From Alicyclobacillus tolerans (lineage in GTDB: Bacteria; Bacillota; Bacilli; Alicyclobacillales; Alicyclobacillaceae): a stretch of DNA of 64,000 nt. Location: positions 62,001 to 126,000 of the forward strand of contig NZ_JXBW01000007.1 of NCBI RefSeq assembly GCF_001447355.1, written 5' to 3'. Shown in pieces: positions 25,358-35,266 of this stretch. Position 1 is the first letter of the stretch, and the number at the start of each line of letters is the position of its first letter. The notes under the pieces are model-generated. The model was not told where the DNA came from. It did no database searches and saw only the letters and a list, made by a program, of their open reading frames with translations. The translations under genes and the position numbers were made by a program.

Positions 25358-27712
25358 TTACGCCTGTGTATAAGTGTCTGCCGGTTGCTCGAGAATCCAC
25401 CGGTTCGGCTTGCCTACACAGGCAATCCGCAGTTCGTGCATCGCGCGCGTACACGCCGTGTAAAACAGCTCTTGCTCAAACGCGCGCCGATACGCCGACG
25501 CTGATCCATCCGCGACGATCACGCCGTCGAATTCCACACCCTTAGCTAGATACGCCGGAACGATGACAACGCCTGCAGAAAATGCACTCGTCGTTTTGTC
25601 AATCTGGCGCACATCGCAACCGACGAGCTTCAATTGCTCCGCCATCTGGCTCGCTTCTCGTTGCGTCCGGCATATCACCGCGATGGACTGATATCCTTTA
25701 CATCGGTACTCTTCAATCCAGGTGCGAATGAGTTGTACCTGATCATCAGGCGCGACCTGCTGCACCACAGGCAACGGCCCTTCGCGATCAAACGGCACAA
25801 TGGCTTCCCCATCCCTTGCCATGCCGCGTGTAAAGCGAACAATGGGCGCCGTCGAACGGTAGCTCTGCGTCAGCTCGATAGTCGTCAAATCCGGAAAGCT
25901 TTGCCGCAATTCGTCGGCCATCGCCATCCCCGGGACGTGGGCGTAGATAGCTTGGTTAGGATCGCCAAGCAATGTCAGGCGGCTGCGGGGAAACAGGCGC
26001 CGGATAACGTGCAACTGTAGAGAGGAATAATCCTGTGCCTCGTCGATGAATACATGGCGAATCGCCGTGTTGACGGCTTGGCCGAGTAACAGCTCCTGTA
26101 AATACAAATAAGGCGTACCATCTTCATACGCCAGTCGACGGTTCGCAATCGCTTGCGTGGTATACATGCACACGGATCGCCAAAGATCTGGAGCTACCTC
26201 AGAAGGAACCGAAAGCTGACCTGCCAAGGCTCGCTCAAACCATTGTTGATAAATGGCTGGTACATCGACAAAGCCGAGGCGTTGAATGAACCGGCGAACG
26301 GGTTTTAACCGGCGATTGAGCAACATCTTTGCGAGTTCATCGCGCTCTGCTTGGTAATCGTCAAACGAATGCTTAGCGTGCCGACGCCTTTTTTCCACTT
26401 GTTTATGAGCTCGCTGATAATCCTCATCGGACATCAACTCTAGCTCATCTTCGACCCAATCGGCAGTCGCTTCCTCCTCGGCAAATGCATCGAGACGTGC
26501 CAGCAACTCTTTTTGTACCGTCTCTATCCGCTGGGGCATCCGCCAGTGCGCCTCTGTCTGTGCGAAAATGGCTGCCACTTCATCCGCAGTGACAACCGTT
26601 CGGTCCATGAACCGGATCGGCAAGAATCGCATACCAGAAAGAGCGAGTTGTGAGACATATTGATGAATGGCATCAGCAAAGGCTGGCGATGCCTTCCACG
26701 AAGCTGAGAGCATCTGCATTTCGGCTTCTGGTCCATCCTCGAGGTTCAAAAGCCGATCGAGCTGGTCAAAACCGTCCTCGACGACAAATTCACCATCTAG
26801 CCGCCGTTTCAGGTAATCGTAAAACGTCGTCTGTTCGATGTTTTGCTCGCCGAGTTCAGGCAACACATTGGCCACATACGAGCCGAACAAGGGATTGGGT
26901 GAGAATAGGAGCATTTGACTGGCTTCTAAGCGCCCTCGATGCTTATAAAGCAGGTAGGCAGCCCGTTGCAACGCAGCCGACGTCTTGCCGCTACCGGCGG
27001 CACCGCGCACGATCAGGACTGGACTCGTGTCATCGCGGATGACGCGATTCTGCTCGCGTTGAATAGTGGCGACAATGTTTTTCATCTTCGCATCCGCACG
27101 GCCGGACAGGGCATACATCAACAGCTCGTCGCCAATCGTAATGCCTGCGTCAAACATCGCAAAAATGGTGCCCCTGCGAATGACAAATTGGCGTTTCAGG
27201 GTCATCTCGCCGCGAATCTCTCCGCGTGGAGCTGCGAAAGCGACGGGACCAGGCGTATGGTCGTAGTACAAGCTGGCAATCGGGGCGCGCCAGTCGTAGA
27301 CCAAAAATTCGTCCGTCTCCTCGTCGCGAAACGAAGCAATACCAATATACACGCGCTCTGTCTCCGCCTCACCTTGCTCCCGAAAGTCGATCCGGGCAAA
27401 AAACGGCGACGATTTCTGCTTTTCCAGAACCTCTGCTGCCTCCGCCGCGCGGTGCCACCGTCGTTCGCGTTCGGCTAAGAGTTCCGCTTGCTGGCGGATC
27501 GCAAAGTGCGTTTCAACGAGATCGTCTGGGTCACTGACGTTGATCGTCACATCGTCCCAGAAATGCCGACGAATGTCGGCCACTTCACCACGAACCTGCG
27601 ACACATCAGCCTGCATTTGCACCAGCTTCGCTTCAATCCTCTGGACAACCTGGTCGACATACGCCTGTTCGCTAGCCCAATCCGGATGACGGCTCTCTTG
27701 GTTTTCTTGCAT
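25358..27712 (-). CDS. helD: RNA polymerase recycling ATPase HelD
   Basis: 784 residues, close to the 774 of B. subtilis HelD. The N-terminal 150 residues are a charged coiled-coil arm; Walker A is RGAAGSGKTSAAL near residue 230, motif II DEAQDYSSLQ, and later UvrD-like motifs (LTQSYRSTAPI). HelD removes and recycles stalled RNA polymerase. The ATG at 27712 follows AAGGAGG and is preferred to one 21 bases upstream. A stable hairpin separates it from the yhgE gene. Confidence 0.93.
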   Translation of the reverse strand: MQENQESRHPDWASEQAYVDQVVQRIEAKLVQMQADVSQVRGEVADIRRHFWDDVTINVSDPDDLVETHFAIRQQAELLAERERRWHRAAEAAEVLEKQKSSPFFARIDFREQGEAETERVYIGIASFRDEETDEFLVYDWRAPIASLYYDHTPGPVAFAAPRGEIRGEMTLKRQFVIRRGTIFAMFDAGITIGDELLMYALSGRADAKMKNIVATIQREQNRVIRDDTSPVLIVRGAAGSGKTSAALQRAAYLLYKHRGRLEASQMLLFSPNPLFGSYVANVLPELGEQNIEQTTFYDYLKRRLDGEFVVEDGFDQLDRLLNLEDGPEAEMQMLSASWKASPAFADAIHQYVSQLALSGMRFLPIRFMDRTVVTADEVAAIFAQTEAHWRMPQRIETVQKELLARLDAFAEEEATADWVEDELELMSDEDYQRAHKQVEKRRRHAKHSFDDYQAERDELAKMLLNRRLKPVRRFIQRLGFVDVPAIYQQWFERALAGQLSVPSEVAPDLWRSVCMYTTQAIANRRLAYEDGTPYLYLQELLLGQAVNTAIRHVFIDEAQDYSSLQLHVIRRLFPRSRLTLLGDPNQAIYAHVPGMAMADELRQSFPDLTTIELTQSYRSTAPIVRFTRGMARDGEAIVPFDREGPLPVVQQVAPDDQVQLIRTWIEEYRCKGYQSIAVICRTQREASQMAEQLKLVGCDVRQIDKTTSAFSAGVVIVPAYLAKGVEFDGVIVADGSASAYRRAFEQELFYTACTRAMHELRIACVGKPNRWILEQPADTYTQA

Positions 27713-27740
27713 CGGGTCTGCCTCCTTCTGCAATGAACAT

Positions 27741-27774
27741 CAACCGTCTCTGCGGCGATGGCGAGAGACGGTTG
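27741..27774. terminator. Hairpin between yhgE-like gene and helD
   Basis: 11-bp perfect stem CAACCGTCTCT/AGAGACGGTTG with a 12-base loop. It lies after the YhgE-like gene? No: genes run leftward, so it sits 16 bp downstream of that gene's stop at 27790. There is little T run, so it is a probable but imperfect terminator. Confidence 0.55.
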
Positions 27775-27789
27775 ACAACAGTTCTCCGA

Positions 27790-29823
27790 TCACGCTTGTA
27801 AAGTGGCCGACTTGCCTGCCATGGCGCCTTTATAGCGCCTGCGGTACATGGCAGCAAAGAACACAAAGGACGAGGCTAAAAAGACAATCCCATAAGCCAC
27901 CAGGCGCCAGATGTCCGTCGTCATGGCAGTCGAATTGCCTCCGCCGATGATATACCGAAAGCCATCTACGGTATAGTGCATCGGCAGCCAGGGTCCCAAC
28001 TTCTGAAAGAACTTTGGCGACAGCACGACCGGATAGGTCCCGGAACTGCTGGTCAACTGCAAAATCAACAGAATTACACCGATAAAACGTCCCGGGTTTT
28101 GCATGGCAGCGACAAAGAACAAAAGGATGGCGGCAAACACCAAACTCGTTAAGACAGAGAACAACACAAACCAAACAGGATGCGTCGTGTGCACACCTAA
28201 TCCTGCAAGTAGTACGAGGTCTGCAAGCAAAGCTTGCACGACTGCCATTGCACCAATCATGAGCCATTTGGAAGCAAACCAAGCGAAGCCGGACGACGGG
28301 ATCGACGGTGGGTCGCGAAACGATATGATGACGCTCATGAGCAGAACGCCGACGTACAGCCCTAATGACAAAAAGTATGGTGCAAACCCGTTGCCATAGG
28401 TGTTGATATTGCCTGCTTCGAGCTGGTGTACCCCTACCGGATCCGCAATGGCGTTGACAATCTGGGTGTGGTGCACGGTCGGCATCGATCGCGCAGCCGA
28501 CTGCAAGTGTGACGCCAGCGTTTGGGCACCCGAGGTGACCGACGCGACGCCGTTCGTATAGCGTTCAATGCCCTGGCGCAAGCCCTGTGCACCGGAGGCG
28601 AGGCGTGCCGCTCCACCCTCTAAACCGCCCATGCCAGCAGCCAGTTGACTTGCTCCACGCGCGACCTTCTCTTCACCTACAGCAAGTTGCTGAGCACCGG
28701 AGGACGCCTTGTCGATCCCGGTGGTCAGAGCCTGACTCCCCTGTGCCACGGCTCCCGCACCACTAGCCAATTTTTGTGCATTTGCCGCAAGCGACTGGTT
28801 TGCCGATGCAACCTGGGCCGATCCGGCCGCGACTTGTTGGCTGGCTGTCAACAACGACTGAAACTGCGTGGAACCGGCCAACGCAGGATTCGCCTTCGCA
28901 AGTGCCGCGAGCCCGTCGGCAACCTGTTGTGCGCCGCCAGCCACCTGGCTCGCGCCGGTTGCAGCGCGACCGGCCCCAGTTGCCAACGCCGCCGACCCTG
29001 ACTGCAATTGCTTTGCTCCGGTCTGCACCTGCGCCGCTCCTTGTGTCAACTGCGCCATGCCAGCGGCTAGCTGCGCCGCTGCTTGCTGTGCTCTTGCTGC
29101 ACCAGACGCAACCTGACCTGCGCCCGTGGCCGCGGTTTGCAGCTTGTTGGCAAGCATTGTGGATCCACTTTCCACCTGTTGTGCGCCACTCATCAAAGAT
29201 CCGCTCGCCGCCTCAAGTTTGTCAGCCCCTGCGGCCACTTGCGATGCACCTTTGCCCGCGGCGCGAATCCCGGCTTGCGCCGAAACCAGACCGCTGACCA
29301 CATTCTCCGCGTACGATCTCGCCAACTGGCTCGCCGTCTGCTCTTCCAACTTGACCATCGCATTACGTCCAACAATGCCCGCAATGTAGTTATGTCGATC
29401 GTTCGTGACACTTTGGATGGTTGGCTGTGGGGCACCTGGCTGCGTCGCCGCGTTTGCCACCTCTTGCGAGAAATTGGGTGGAATCGTGATCGTCATGATA
29501 TACGTTCCATTCACCATGCCTTGTTCTGCCTCTTTGGCATTGACGATCCGCCAACCTAAGTTATGATCCGTTTTCAAGCGGTTGACCATCTGCGCACCGG
29601 CGTCGATACGCTTGCCATCAAGCGTGGCACCACGGTCTTCATTGACCACGGCAACCGGCAATCGTTCAAGGTGCCCATACGGATTCCAAAACGCCCATAA
29701 AAATGTAGCCGCATATAATACAGGAATCAACAGGATTCCGAAAACTTGAATTCGGTTGCGCCAACTTCGCAAGTTCGAGGACCATTCCTGACCAACGGTT
29801 GCCCAAAATCCTCCTGTCTCCAT
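27790..29823 (-). CDS. YhgE/Pip family membrane protein
   Basis: About 677 residues. One N-terminal TM (LIPVLYAATFLWAFWNPYG), a large outer domain, and five to six C-terminal TM segments form the YhgE/Pip (phage infection protein) layout, related to ABC-2 permeases. The outer domain has a long run of about 11-residue ASGA/Q..AxGA repeats (residues about 200-450), typical of the family and probably a coiled coil. Function is tied to cell-envelope export such as ESX-type secretion or phage receptor activity. The ATG at 29823 is backed by AAGGAGGGGG. It follows its TetR regulator with 23 bp between. Confidence 0.88.
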   Translation of the reverse strand: METGGFWATVGQEWSSNLRSWRNRIQVFGILLIPVLYAATFLWAFWNPYGHLERLPVAVVNEDRGATLDGKRIDAGAQMVNRLKTDHNLGWRIVNAKEAEQGMVNGTYIMTITIPPNFSQEVANAATQPGAPQPTIQSVTNDRHNYIAGIVGRNAMVKLEEQTASQLARSYAENVVSGLVSAQAGIRAAGKGASQVAAGADKLEAASGSLMSGAQQVESGSTMLANKLQTAATGAGQVASGAARAQQAAAQLAAGMAQLTQGAAQVQTGAKQLQSGSAALATGAGRAATGASQVAGGAQQVADGLAALAKANPALAGSTQFQSLLTASQQVAAGSAQVASANQSLAANAQKLASGAGAVAQGSQALTTGIDKASSGAQQLAVGEEKVARGASQLAAGMGGLEGGAARLASGAQGLRQGIERYTNGVASVTSGAQTLASHLQSAARSMPTVHHTQIVNAIADPVGVHQLEAGNINTYGNGFAPYFLSLGLYVGVLLMSVIISFRDPPSIPSSGFAWFASKWLMIGAMAVVQALLADLVLLAGLGVHTTHPVWFVLFSVLTSLVFAAILLFFVAAMQNPGRFIGVILLILQLTSSSGTYPVVLSPKFFQKLGPWLPMHYTVDGFRYIIGGGNSTAMTTDIWRLVAYGIVFLASSFVFFAAMYRRRYKGAMAGKSATLQA

Positions 29824-29846
29824 GCTCCCCCTCCTTCGTCCCTTGC

Positions 29847-30437
29847 TCATTCTGTCTTCGCGACTTTGGATGAATTCCGCAGACCGTCTGCAAAAAGTTG
29901 ATGAAACAGGAGAATCAGGTTTTCGTTGGAGAGGGGTTCATGCGTATCTGCCCAATCGTTGACCAATGTCGTATACGTGCGCATCAGAACAAACGCAACG
30001 AGCTCAGGATCACAGGGCTTCACATCCCCTTCCGCGATGCCTCGTTCCAGATATCCTTTCAAGTAGTCGACTATCGAATGCTCAACGTGTCGCAACCCGG
30101 CACGGGCAGGCTCTGTTCCAAATTGCCGCACTTCCTGCGCTAACTTCGCAAATACGGCGTGTTCCTGGCGAAAGGCGACGACCCGACGTAACCCGCGCTC
30201 CAAGTTATCGAAGAAGTCCGCGTTTGGCCGCAACTCCGCTTCTACAGCCTCGCGCAGATGGGCAATTAATGTTTGCAACATATTCCCAAATAGCGCTTCC
30301 TTACTTGGAAAGTGGATGTAAATCGAACCCTTGCTAATTCCTGCTAGACGGGCCACCTGATCCATCGTCGTCGCTTTATAGCCAAACTCAGAAAATGCCT
30401 GTTTTGCAGCCGTCTCTATCTTCTCGCGTAAATCCAT
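29847..30437 (-). CDS. TetR family regulator of the YhgE-like gene
   Basis: About 196 residues with an N-terminal TetR HTH (AFSEFGYKATTMDQVARLAGISKGSIYIHFPSK pattern). ATG at 30437 has GAAGGGAG upstream; a GTG nine bases earlier is possible. It is the first gene of a two-gene operon with the YhgE-like protein, and an inverted repeat in its own promoter region points to autoregulation. Confidence 0.9.
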   Translation of the reverse strand: MDLREKIETAAKQAFSEFGYKATTMDQVARLAGISKGSIYIHFPSKEALFGNMLQTLIAHLREAVEAELRPNADFFDNLERGLRRVVAFRQEHAVFAKLAQEVRQFGTEPARAGLRHVEHSIVDYLKGYLERGIAEGDVKPCDPELVAFVLMRTYTTLVNDWADTHEPLSNENLILLFHQLFADGLRNSSKVAKTE

Positions 30438-30460
30438 CCTGCTCACTCCCTTCGAATTAT

Positions 30461-30495
30461 TTTGACCAAAATACGAATTTGGTCACTTGGTCAAA
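30461..30495. promoter_or_regulatory. TetR-type operator with three half-sites
   Basis: TGACCAAA (30463-30470) and TTTGGTCA (30478-30485) form a perfect 8-bp inverted repeat with a 7-bp spacer. A third half-site, TTGGTCAAA, follows at 30487-30495, so a longer palindrome TTTGACCAA-N17-TTGGTCAAA also exists. It lies 24 bp before the TetR start, the expected place for autorepression. Confidence 0.8.
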
Positions 30496-30590
30496 AATGA
30501 GTATACGACGGGGCATGCATAAGGTAAAGCGCGGCGTCCAAAAGGGATTGCACCCTGGGCCAAGAAATATAATCAAGAGGAGGGATGCGA

Positions 30591-31229
30591 ATGGAGACCG
30601 TTTTATTGACAGGGTTTGAGCCGTTTCAAGGAGAGGTCCTTAATCCCTCGTGGGAAATTGCTCGCACACTAAGCGGCGAAACGCTGGCAAACCGCTTTCG
30701 AATTGTCGCCAAGCGCCTGCCGACGGCATTTTCCACGGTGGCAGACGAATTGTACAGCGCAATCGAGAGTGTTCACCCACGTGCTGTGATCTGCCTGGGA
30801 GAAGCCGGGGGCCGCACACAACTGACGCCAGAGCGCGTAGCCATAAACATCATGGATGCTCGCATTCCAGACAATCAAGGCGCACAGCCCCAGGACGAAC
30901 TCATTAGGCAGGACGGGCCTGTCGGATACTTCTCTTTGCTCCCGCTGCGGCCGATGGTCGAGGCTATCCGGGCTGTCGGTGTGCCCGCGGCAATTTCCGA
31001 TACCGCCGGTACGTTCGTCTGCAATTATGTGTTTTACACCTTAATGCATCACATTCACACGCATAACCTGCAAATTGCAGGAGGCTTTATGCACGTACCC
31101 TATATGACGGAACAGGTGCTCACAAAAAAGGCGCCCGGTTTGCCGCTCGACTTGATGGCGAAAGGCGTGCGTGCCGCCGTCGAAGCCGTCGTGCAAAGTT
31201 TTCCCGAGCGCCCGACTTTGATGTGCTAA
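30591..31229 (+). CDS. pcp: Pyrrolidone-carboxylate peptidase
   Basis: 212 residues of peptidase family C15. Catalytic residues are seen in CLGEAGGRT (Glu), SDTAGTFVCNYV (Cys) and GGFMHVPYM (His). It removes N-terminal pyroglutamate from peptides in the cytoplasm. The ATG at 30591 follows GAGGAGGG. It is convergent with a gamma-glutamyltransferase and near an M29 aminopeptidase, suggesting peptide/glutamyl scavenging. Confidence 0.95.
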   Translation: METVLLTGFEPFQGEVLNPSWEIARTLSGETLANRFRIVAKRLPTAFSTVADELYSAIESVHPRAVICLGEAGGRTQLTPERVAINIMDARIPDNQGAQPQDELIRQDGPVGYFSLLPLRPMVEAIRAVGVPAAISDTAGTFVCNYVFYTLMHHIHTHNLQIAGGFMHVPYMTEQVLTKKAPGLPLDLMAKGVRAAVEAVVQSFPERPTLMC

Positions 31230-31249
31230 GGGTTTGTTAAAAGCGTGCT

Positions 31250-32870
31250 TTATAAAATGGCGATAGCACCGTCCGCACGTGGCTCTGTACCGCCTGCAAG
31301 GACGCTATGGCTATCGCGCCAGATGATTTGTCCACGCCCAAACGGCGTGGAGTCATCGGTAACCTCGATATCGTGCCCTCTATCCACAAGCTTTTGAATG
31401 GCCTCAATACCCAACGCCCGCTCGACCAGAACGTGCTTCCCGCTCATCCATTGCCAACGCGGCGCATCCAGAGCGGCTTGGGGATTGTGGCCTAAATCCA
31501 GGGCTTGGCTCAGCACTTGGACATGCCCTTGAGGCTGCATAAAACCGCCCATGACCCCAAACGGGCCAACCGCCTTGCCATCCCTCGTCAAAAAGGCAGG
31601 AATGATGGTATGGTATGGACGCTTGCAAGGGGCGAGCGCGTTGGGATGACTGGGATCCATGCTGAAGTTGTGCCCACGATTCTGCAAAGACACGCCCGTG
31701 CCTGGCACGACGATGCCAGAGCCAAAGCCCATATAGTTGCTTTGAATGAAGGACACCATGTTACCCTCGCCGTCCGCTGTGCACAAATACACAGTACCCC
31801 CCGGCTGCGGCCGCGAAGGGGGCAGCATAAGGGCCTCGCTCGTGATGCGCGATCGCAACCCAGTGATGAAATCATCCGCCAAAAGCTCACTTGGTGAGCG
31901 ACGCATCGCCGCTGGATCCGCAATTTCGGCAAGACCTACCGAAAACGCGAGCTTGATGGCCTCGATTTCCACGTGGGCACGCTTTTCCGGCAACATGGCG
32001 GAGATGTCGAGTCCCTCGAGAATCGCGAAGGCCATCAGGGCAACAATGCCCTGACCGTTGGGTGGCAACTCCCACACGTCGTAACCTCGATAGCGAACAG
32101 AGAGTGGCTCGACCCACTCGGGTGCGAACGCAGCGAGATCGGAAGCGCGCAACAAACCACCTGTCTCTTGCGCAAAGCGGTCGATCCGCGCAGCAATCTC
32201 ACCCTCATAAAACGCGCGCGCCCCGCTTTCCGCAATGGCCTTAAGCGTTTGCGCCGCGTCGGGATTGCGGAAACAGGCACCGGCTTGTGGGGGAGCGCCG
32301 CCGGGAGCAAAAACCTTGAAAAACGGGTCGTGTAAAGCTCCGCACAGGCGGCTCTGGTACGCCTCGACGGCGCGGCGCCAATTCACCGACGTGACAGGGG
32401 CCACCGGAAATCCGTCCTCTGCATATGCAATGGCTGGTGCAAGCGCTTCCCGCAAAGGGACGCGACCAAACCGCTCGGACAGTGCCGCCCATGCACCTGG
32501 AGCACCTGGCACGGTCACCGGCATCCAACCGTGCGTCGGCATCTCGGCGATCCCCCGCGCCGCAAGCGCATCGAACGATAGCAAGGCAGGAGATCTGCCG
32601 CTACTATTAAGCCCGTACATCTTCCCGTCATGCCAGACGATTGCAAACGCGTCGCTGCCAATGCCGTTTGACGTCGGCTCGACAACGGCCAGCGCAGCGG
32701 CCGGGGCCCCCCCCCGCCGCGTCCACGGCGTTGCCCCCACGGCGTAAAACTTCCACACCCGCCACGGATGCGAGCGGCTGCGACGTCGCAACCATGCCAC
32801 CGCGCGCATAGACGACTGTGCGCCGAGACGGATATGGATAATGTGTTCCATCCAACGAAAGGCTCCCCAT
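31250..32870 (-). pseudogene. Gamma-glutamyltransferase (YwrD-like), frameshifted in a G9 run
   Basis: The gene reads as a YwrD-type gamma-glutamyltransferase in two frames. The first part ([43 protein letters not shown]) is in one frame. From [14 protein letters not shown] to the C-terminus it is in another. The switch is at a run of nine C on the plus strand (32707-32715). Removing one base restores a single 539-residue frame, the family's length. The small-subunit start GGTVYLCTADGEGN holds the catalytic Thr. The start at 32870 has AGGGAGG upstream. It may be a pseudogene, a phase-variable gene or a sequencing error. Confidence 0.88.
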
Positions 32871-32896
32871 CCCTATGCCTCCCTGCACGTGATCGC

Positions 32897-34141
32897 TCAG
32901 GCGTTTCCGTTCGCCCAACGACCCTTGCGAAATACCGGTACTGTATTACCGTCAAACAACTCCGCGTCGATATCGAGATCGGCCGAGCCAATCATGAAGT
33001 CGACGTGCATCAGGCTATCGTTTAGTCCGCGGCCTCCCCATTCGCTCGCCGGGAGACCATGACCGCCTTCAACGAGCGGATACGCACGCCCGATAGCGAG
33101 ATGACAGGACGCGTTCTCGTCGAACAACGTGTTATAGAAAATCTGGTTCATTTGCGCGATGGGCGAATCGACCGGCACGAGAGCAACTTCGCCAAGATAA
33201 TGACTACCTTCGTCCGCCTCAATGATACCCCGCAACGCATCCTGCCCCTTCTCCGCATGATACTCGACAATGCGTCCATGCTCGAAGCGCAAGCGAATTC
33301 CCTCAATCAGCGATCCGTTGTGATTAAGCGGCATCGTGCTGGAGACCGTGCCGTGCACACCTGTCTTCTTCGGCGCGGTGTAGACTTCTTCCGTCGGGAT
33401 GTTGGCGACAAACCGCACGCCCTTTTGATCTGGATGGCCAGCCGCCGCAAAATAGTGACCCTCCGCAAGCTCAATGGCCAAATCCGTGCCAGGTGCACGA
33501 TAATGCAGTGTTTTGATGCGCAAGTCGTTTAGCCACTTTGCCCGCCGCTGCAGGTTTTGAATATGGCGCTCCCAATCGGCAATAGGATCGTCGCCGGTCG
33601 ATCTCGCTGCTTTTAAGATGTCTTGCCAAAGTGCGTCGACCCTTTCAGACTTCGGCAGTTCTTTGTGCACAACATCCGCCCATGCGGCCGTCGGTGCCGA
33701 CGCCAGCGTCCAGCGATGCATGTCGTTGGTGCGCTCATTATCAAAGGCACGGAACGTCTCACGAATGGCTCGCTCCGCCACTTCCACGCGATCCGCGGGC
33801 ACACCATTGTATAGATTCGGGTCGCTTGCCGGGATGGCAATATACGCAGCACCAAGCCCCGCGAGTTTCTCCACCCATTGCAGCTGCCACTTCGCGCGCT
33901 CCCGCAAGAGGTCGAGATCGCCCCGCGCCACCGTTTCGCGCTGCCACCATTCATCGCCCCAATCGACCTGGACGAAACTCGCGCCAGCATCGTAAGCTGC
34001 CGCCACGAGTTTACGTGCAAACTCGACGTGTTCCGGGTATACCTGTCGGCGTCCAAAACCAATCACCAAGGGCTGCCCCGGCTGCAAATTGACGCCGATA
34101 CGAACGATGAGATCGGCGTATTTCCGCTGTAAATCTGTCAT
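32897..34141 (-). CDS. M29-family aminopeptidase
   Basis: 414 residues matching thermophilic metallo-aminopeptidases (AmpS/AmpT/PepS, family M29). Motifs include [11 protein letters not shown] at the N-terminus, the metal-site region [13 protein letters not shown]...AEKGQDAL, and [14 protein letters not shown] and [11 protein letters not shown] near the C-terminus. It cleaves N-terminal residues from peptides with Co/Zn/Mg. The ATG at 34141 has AGGGGCGG upstream. It lies upstream of the gamma-glutamyltransferase gene on the same strand, with 26 bp between. Confidence 0.93.
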   Translation of the reverse strand: MTDLQRKYADLIVRIGVNLQPGQPLVIGFGRRQVYPEHVEFARKLVAAAYDAGASFVQVDWGDEWWQRETVARGDLDLLRERAKWQLQWVEKLAGLGAAYIAIPASDPNLYNGVPADRVEVAERAIRETFRAFDNERTNDMHRWTLASAPTAAWADVVHKELPKSERVDALWQDILKAARSTGDDPIADWERHIQNLQRRAKWLNDLRIKTLHYRAPGTDLAIELAEGHYFAAAGHPDQKGVRFVANIPTEEVYTAPKKTGVHGTVSSTMPLNHNGSLIEGIRLRFEHGRIVEYHAEKGQDALRGIIEADEGSHYLGEVALVPVDSPIAQMNQIFYNTLFDENASCHLAIGRAYPLVEGGHGLPASEWGGRGLNDSLMHVDFMIGSADLDIDAELFDGNTVPVFRKGRWANGNA

Positions 34142-34330
34142 GATGTGTCCGCCCCTTTTACCGATGCTGAACTGCTGCGCTTCACGAACGCCCTGCACTC
34201 ACTATAACAAATTTGCCTATTTTACGAGACCTTTACCGAAAAGCAATCGATGATTGATGAGCGTTTCACAAACCATGCGTACACTCAAGGCCGGATCGAA
34301 TTTTGCTATGAGTAAAGGGGGGGCATTCGA

Positions 34331-35266
34331 TTGAGCAGGGCTCTTCCAGGCGTCCTCAAAAGCCAAGCTCGTGTACGCCGACAGACAGCGCGGCAAGTCC
34401 AGTCTTCGATCCACGGCTGGATCATGATCTTGCCCGCGCTGGTGTTCTTGACGCTCTTCGTGTTCATTCCCATGGCGTATGTCGTCTATCTGAGCATGTT
34501 TCAATCCAATTTTCTGACTCCAAAGATGAGGTTTGTCGGCTGGGAAAATTACTATCACCTATTGACCGCACCCGACTTTGGCCAAGCGCTGACCAACACC
34601 GCAGTGCTCGCCGCAGGCATGGTGTTCTTATCGTTGCCTCTTGCACTCGCCCTCGCCATATTGGTGAACATGCGGCTTTCGGGTAACAGCGTCTACCGTA
34701 CCGTTCTTTTCGGGCCGTATGTCATCCCACTGGTCGGATCAGGCCTCATGTTCACCCTGCTGTTCAACACCGACGGCGGGCTTGTCAACCGGATCGTCGA
34801 GATATTTGGGGGCCATCCCATCGACTGGCTTGGCGGTCGCCAATCCGCACTCCTGTCGGTTCTCATCCTCTCGATCTGGCAGTATACGGGCTACTACATG
34901 CTCGTCTTTCTGGCGGGCCTACAGAATGTACCCCAACACCTGAAAGAATCCTGCCGGGTCGACGGCGGCGGCCTATGGTCAACGCTACGCCATGTCACGC
35001 TACCCGCGTTGGCCCCAAGCCTGTTTTTTGCCATCGTCGTCTGTCTCATTCAGACGTTTCAGACATTTGACCAAGTCTATGTCATGACCGGGGGCGGTCC
35101 CGATGGCGCCTCCACCACGCTTGCCTATTACATCTTTGAGAAGGGATTTCAAATGTACGACATTGGCACATCGTCCGCAGCCTCGGTCGTCCTCTTTGCA
35201 ATGCTTGCACTTTTAACCTGGCTGCAAGTCTCTTTCAGCAATCGCTGGGTGGAGGAGGAATCGTGA
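34331..35266 (+). CDS. ABC sugar/glycerol-3-phosphate permease (UgpA/MalF-like)
   Basis: 311 residues with six TM segments and the inner-membrane EAA loop (ESCRVDGGGLWSTLRHVTLP). The GGPDGAST segment is typical of MalF/UgpA permeases. The start is a TTG at 34331 behind AAAGGGGGGG. First of four genes: two permeases, a binding lipoprotein and a glycerophosphodiester phosphodiesterase. The cluster has no ATP-binding subunit; a shared MsmX-like ATPase encoded elsewhere is likely. Confidence 0.9.
   Translation: MSRALPGVLKSQARVRRQTARQVQSSIHGWIMILPALVFLTLFVFIPMAYVVYLSMFQSNFLTPKMRFVGWENYYHLLTAPDFGQALTNTAVLAAGMVFLSLPLALALAILVNMRLSGNSVYRTVLFGPYVIPLVGSGLMFTLLFNTDGGLVNRIVEIFGGHPIDWLGGRQSALLSVLILSIWQYTGYYMLVFLAGLQNVPQHLKESCRVDGGGLWSTLRHVTLPALAPSLFFAIVVCLIQTFQTFDQVYVMTGGGPDGASTTLAYYIFEKGFQMYDIGTSSAASVVLFAMLALLTWLQVSFSNRWVEEES

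Noticed and set aside
32707-32715. Programmed ribosomal frameshift at the G9 run of the gamma-glutamyltransferase gene.
   Set aside because: No family precedent and no supporting stimulatory structure seen; slippage or sequence error is simpler.
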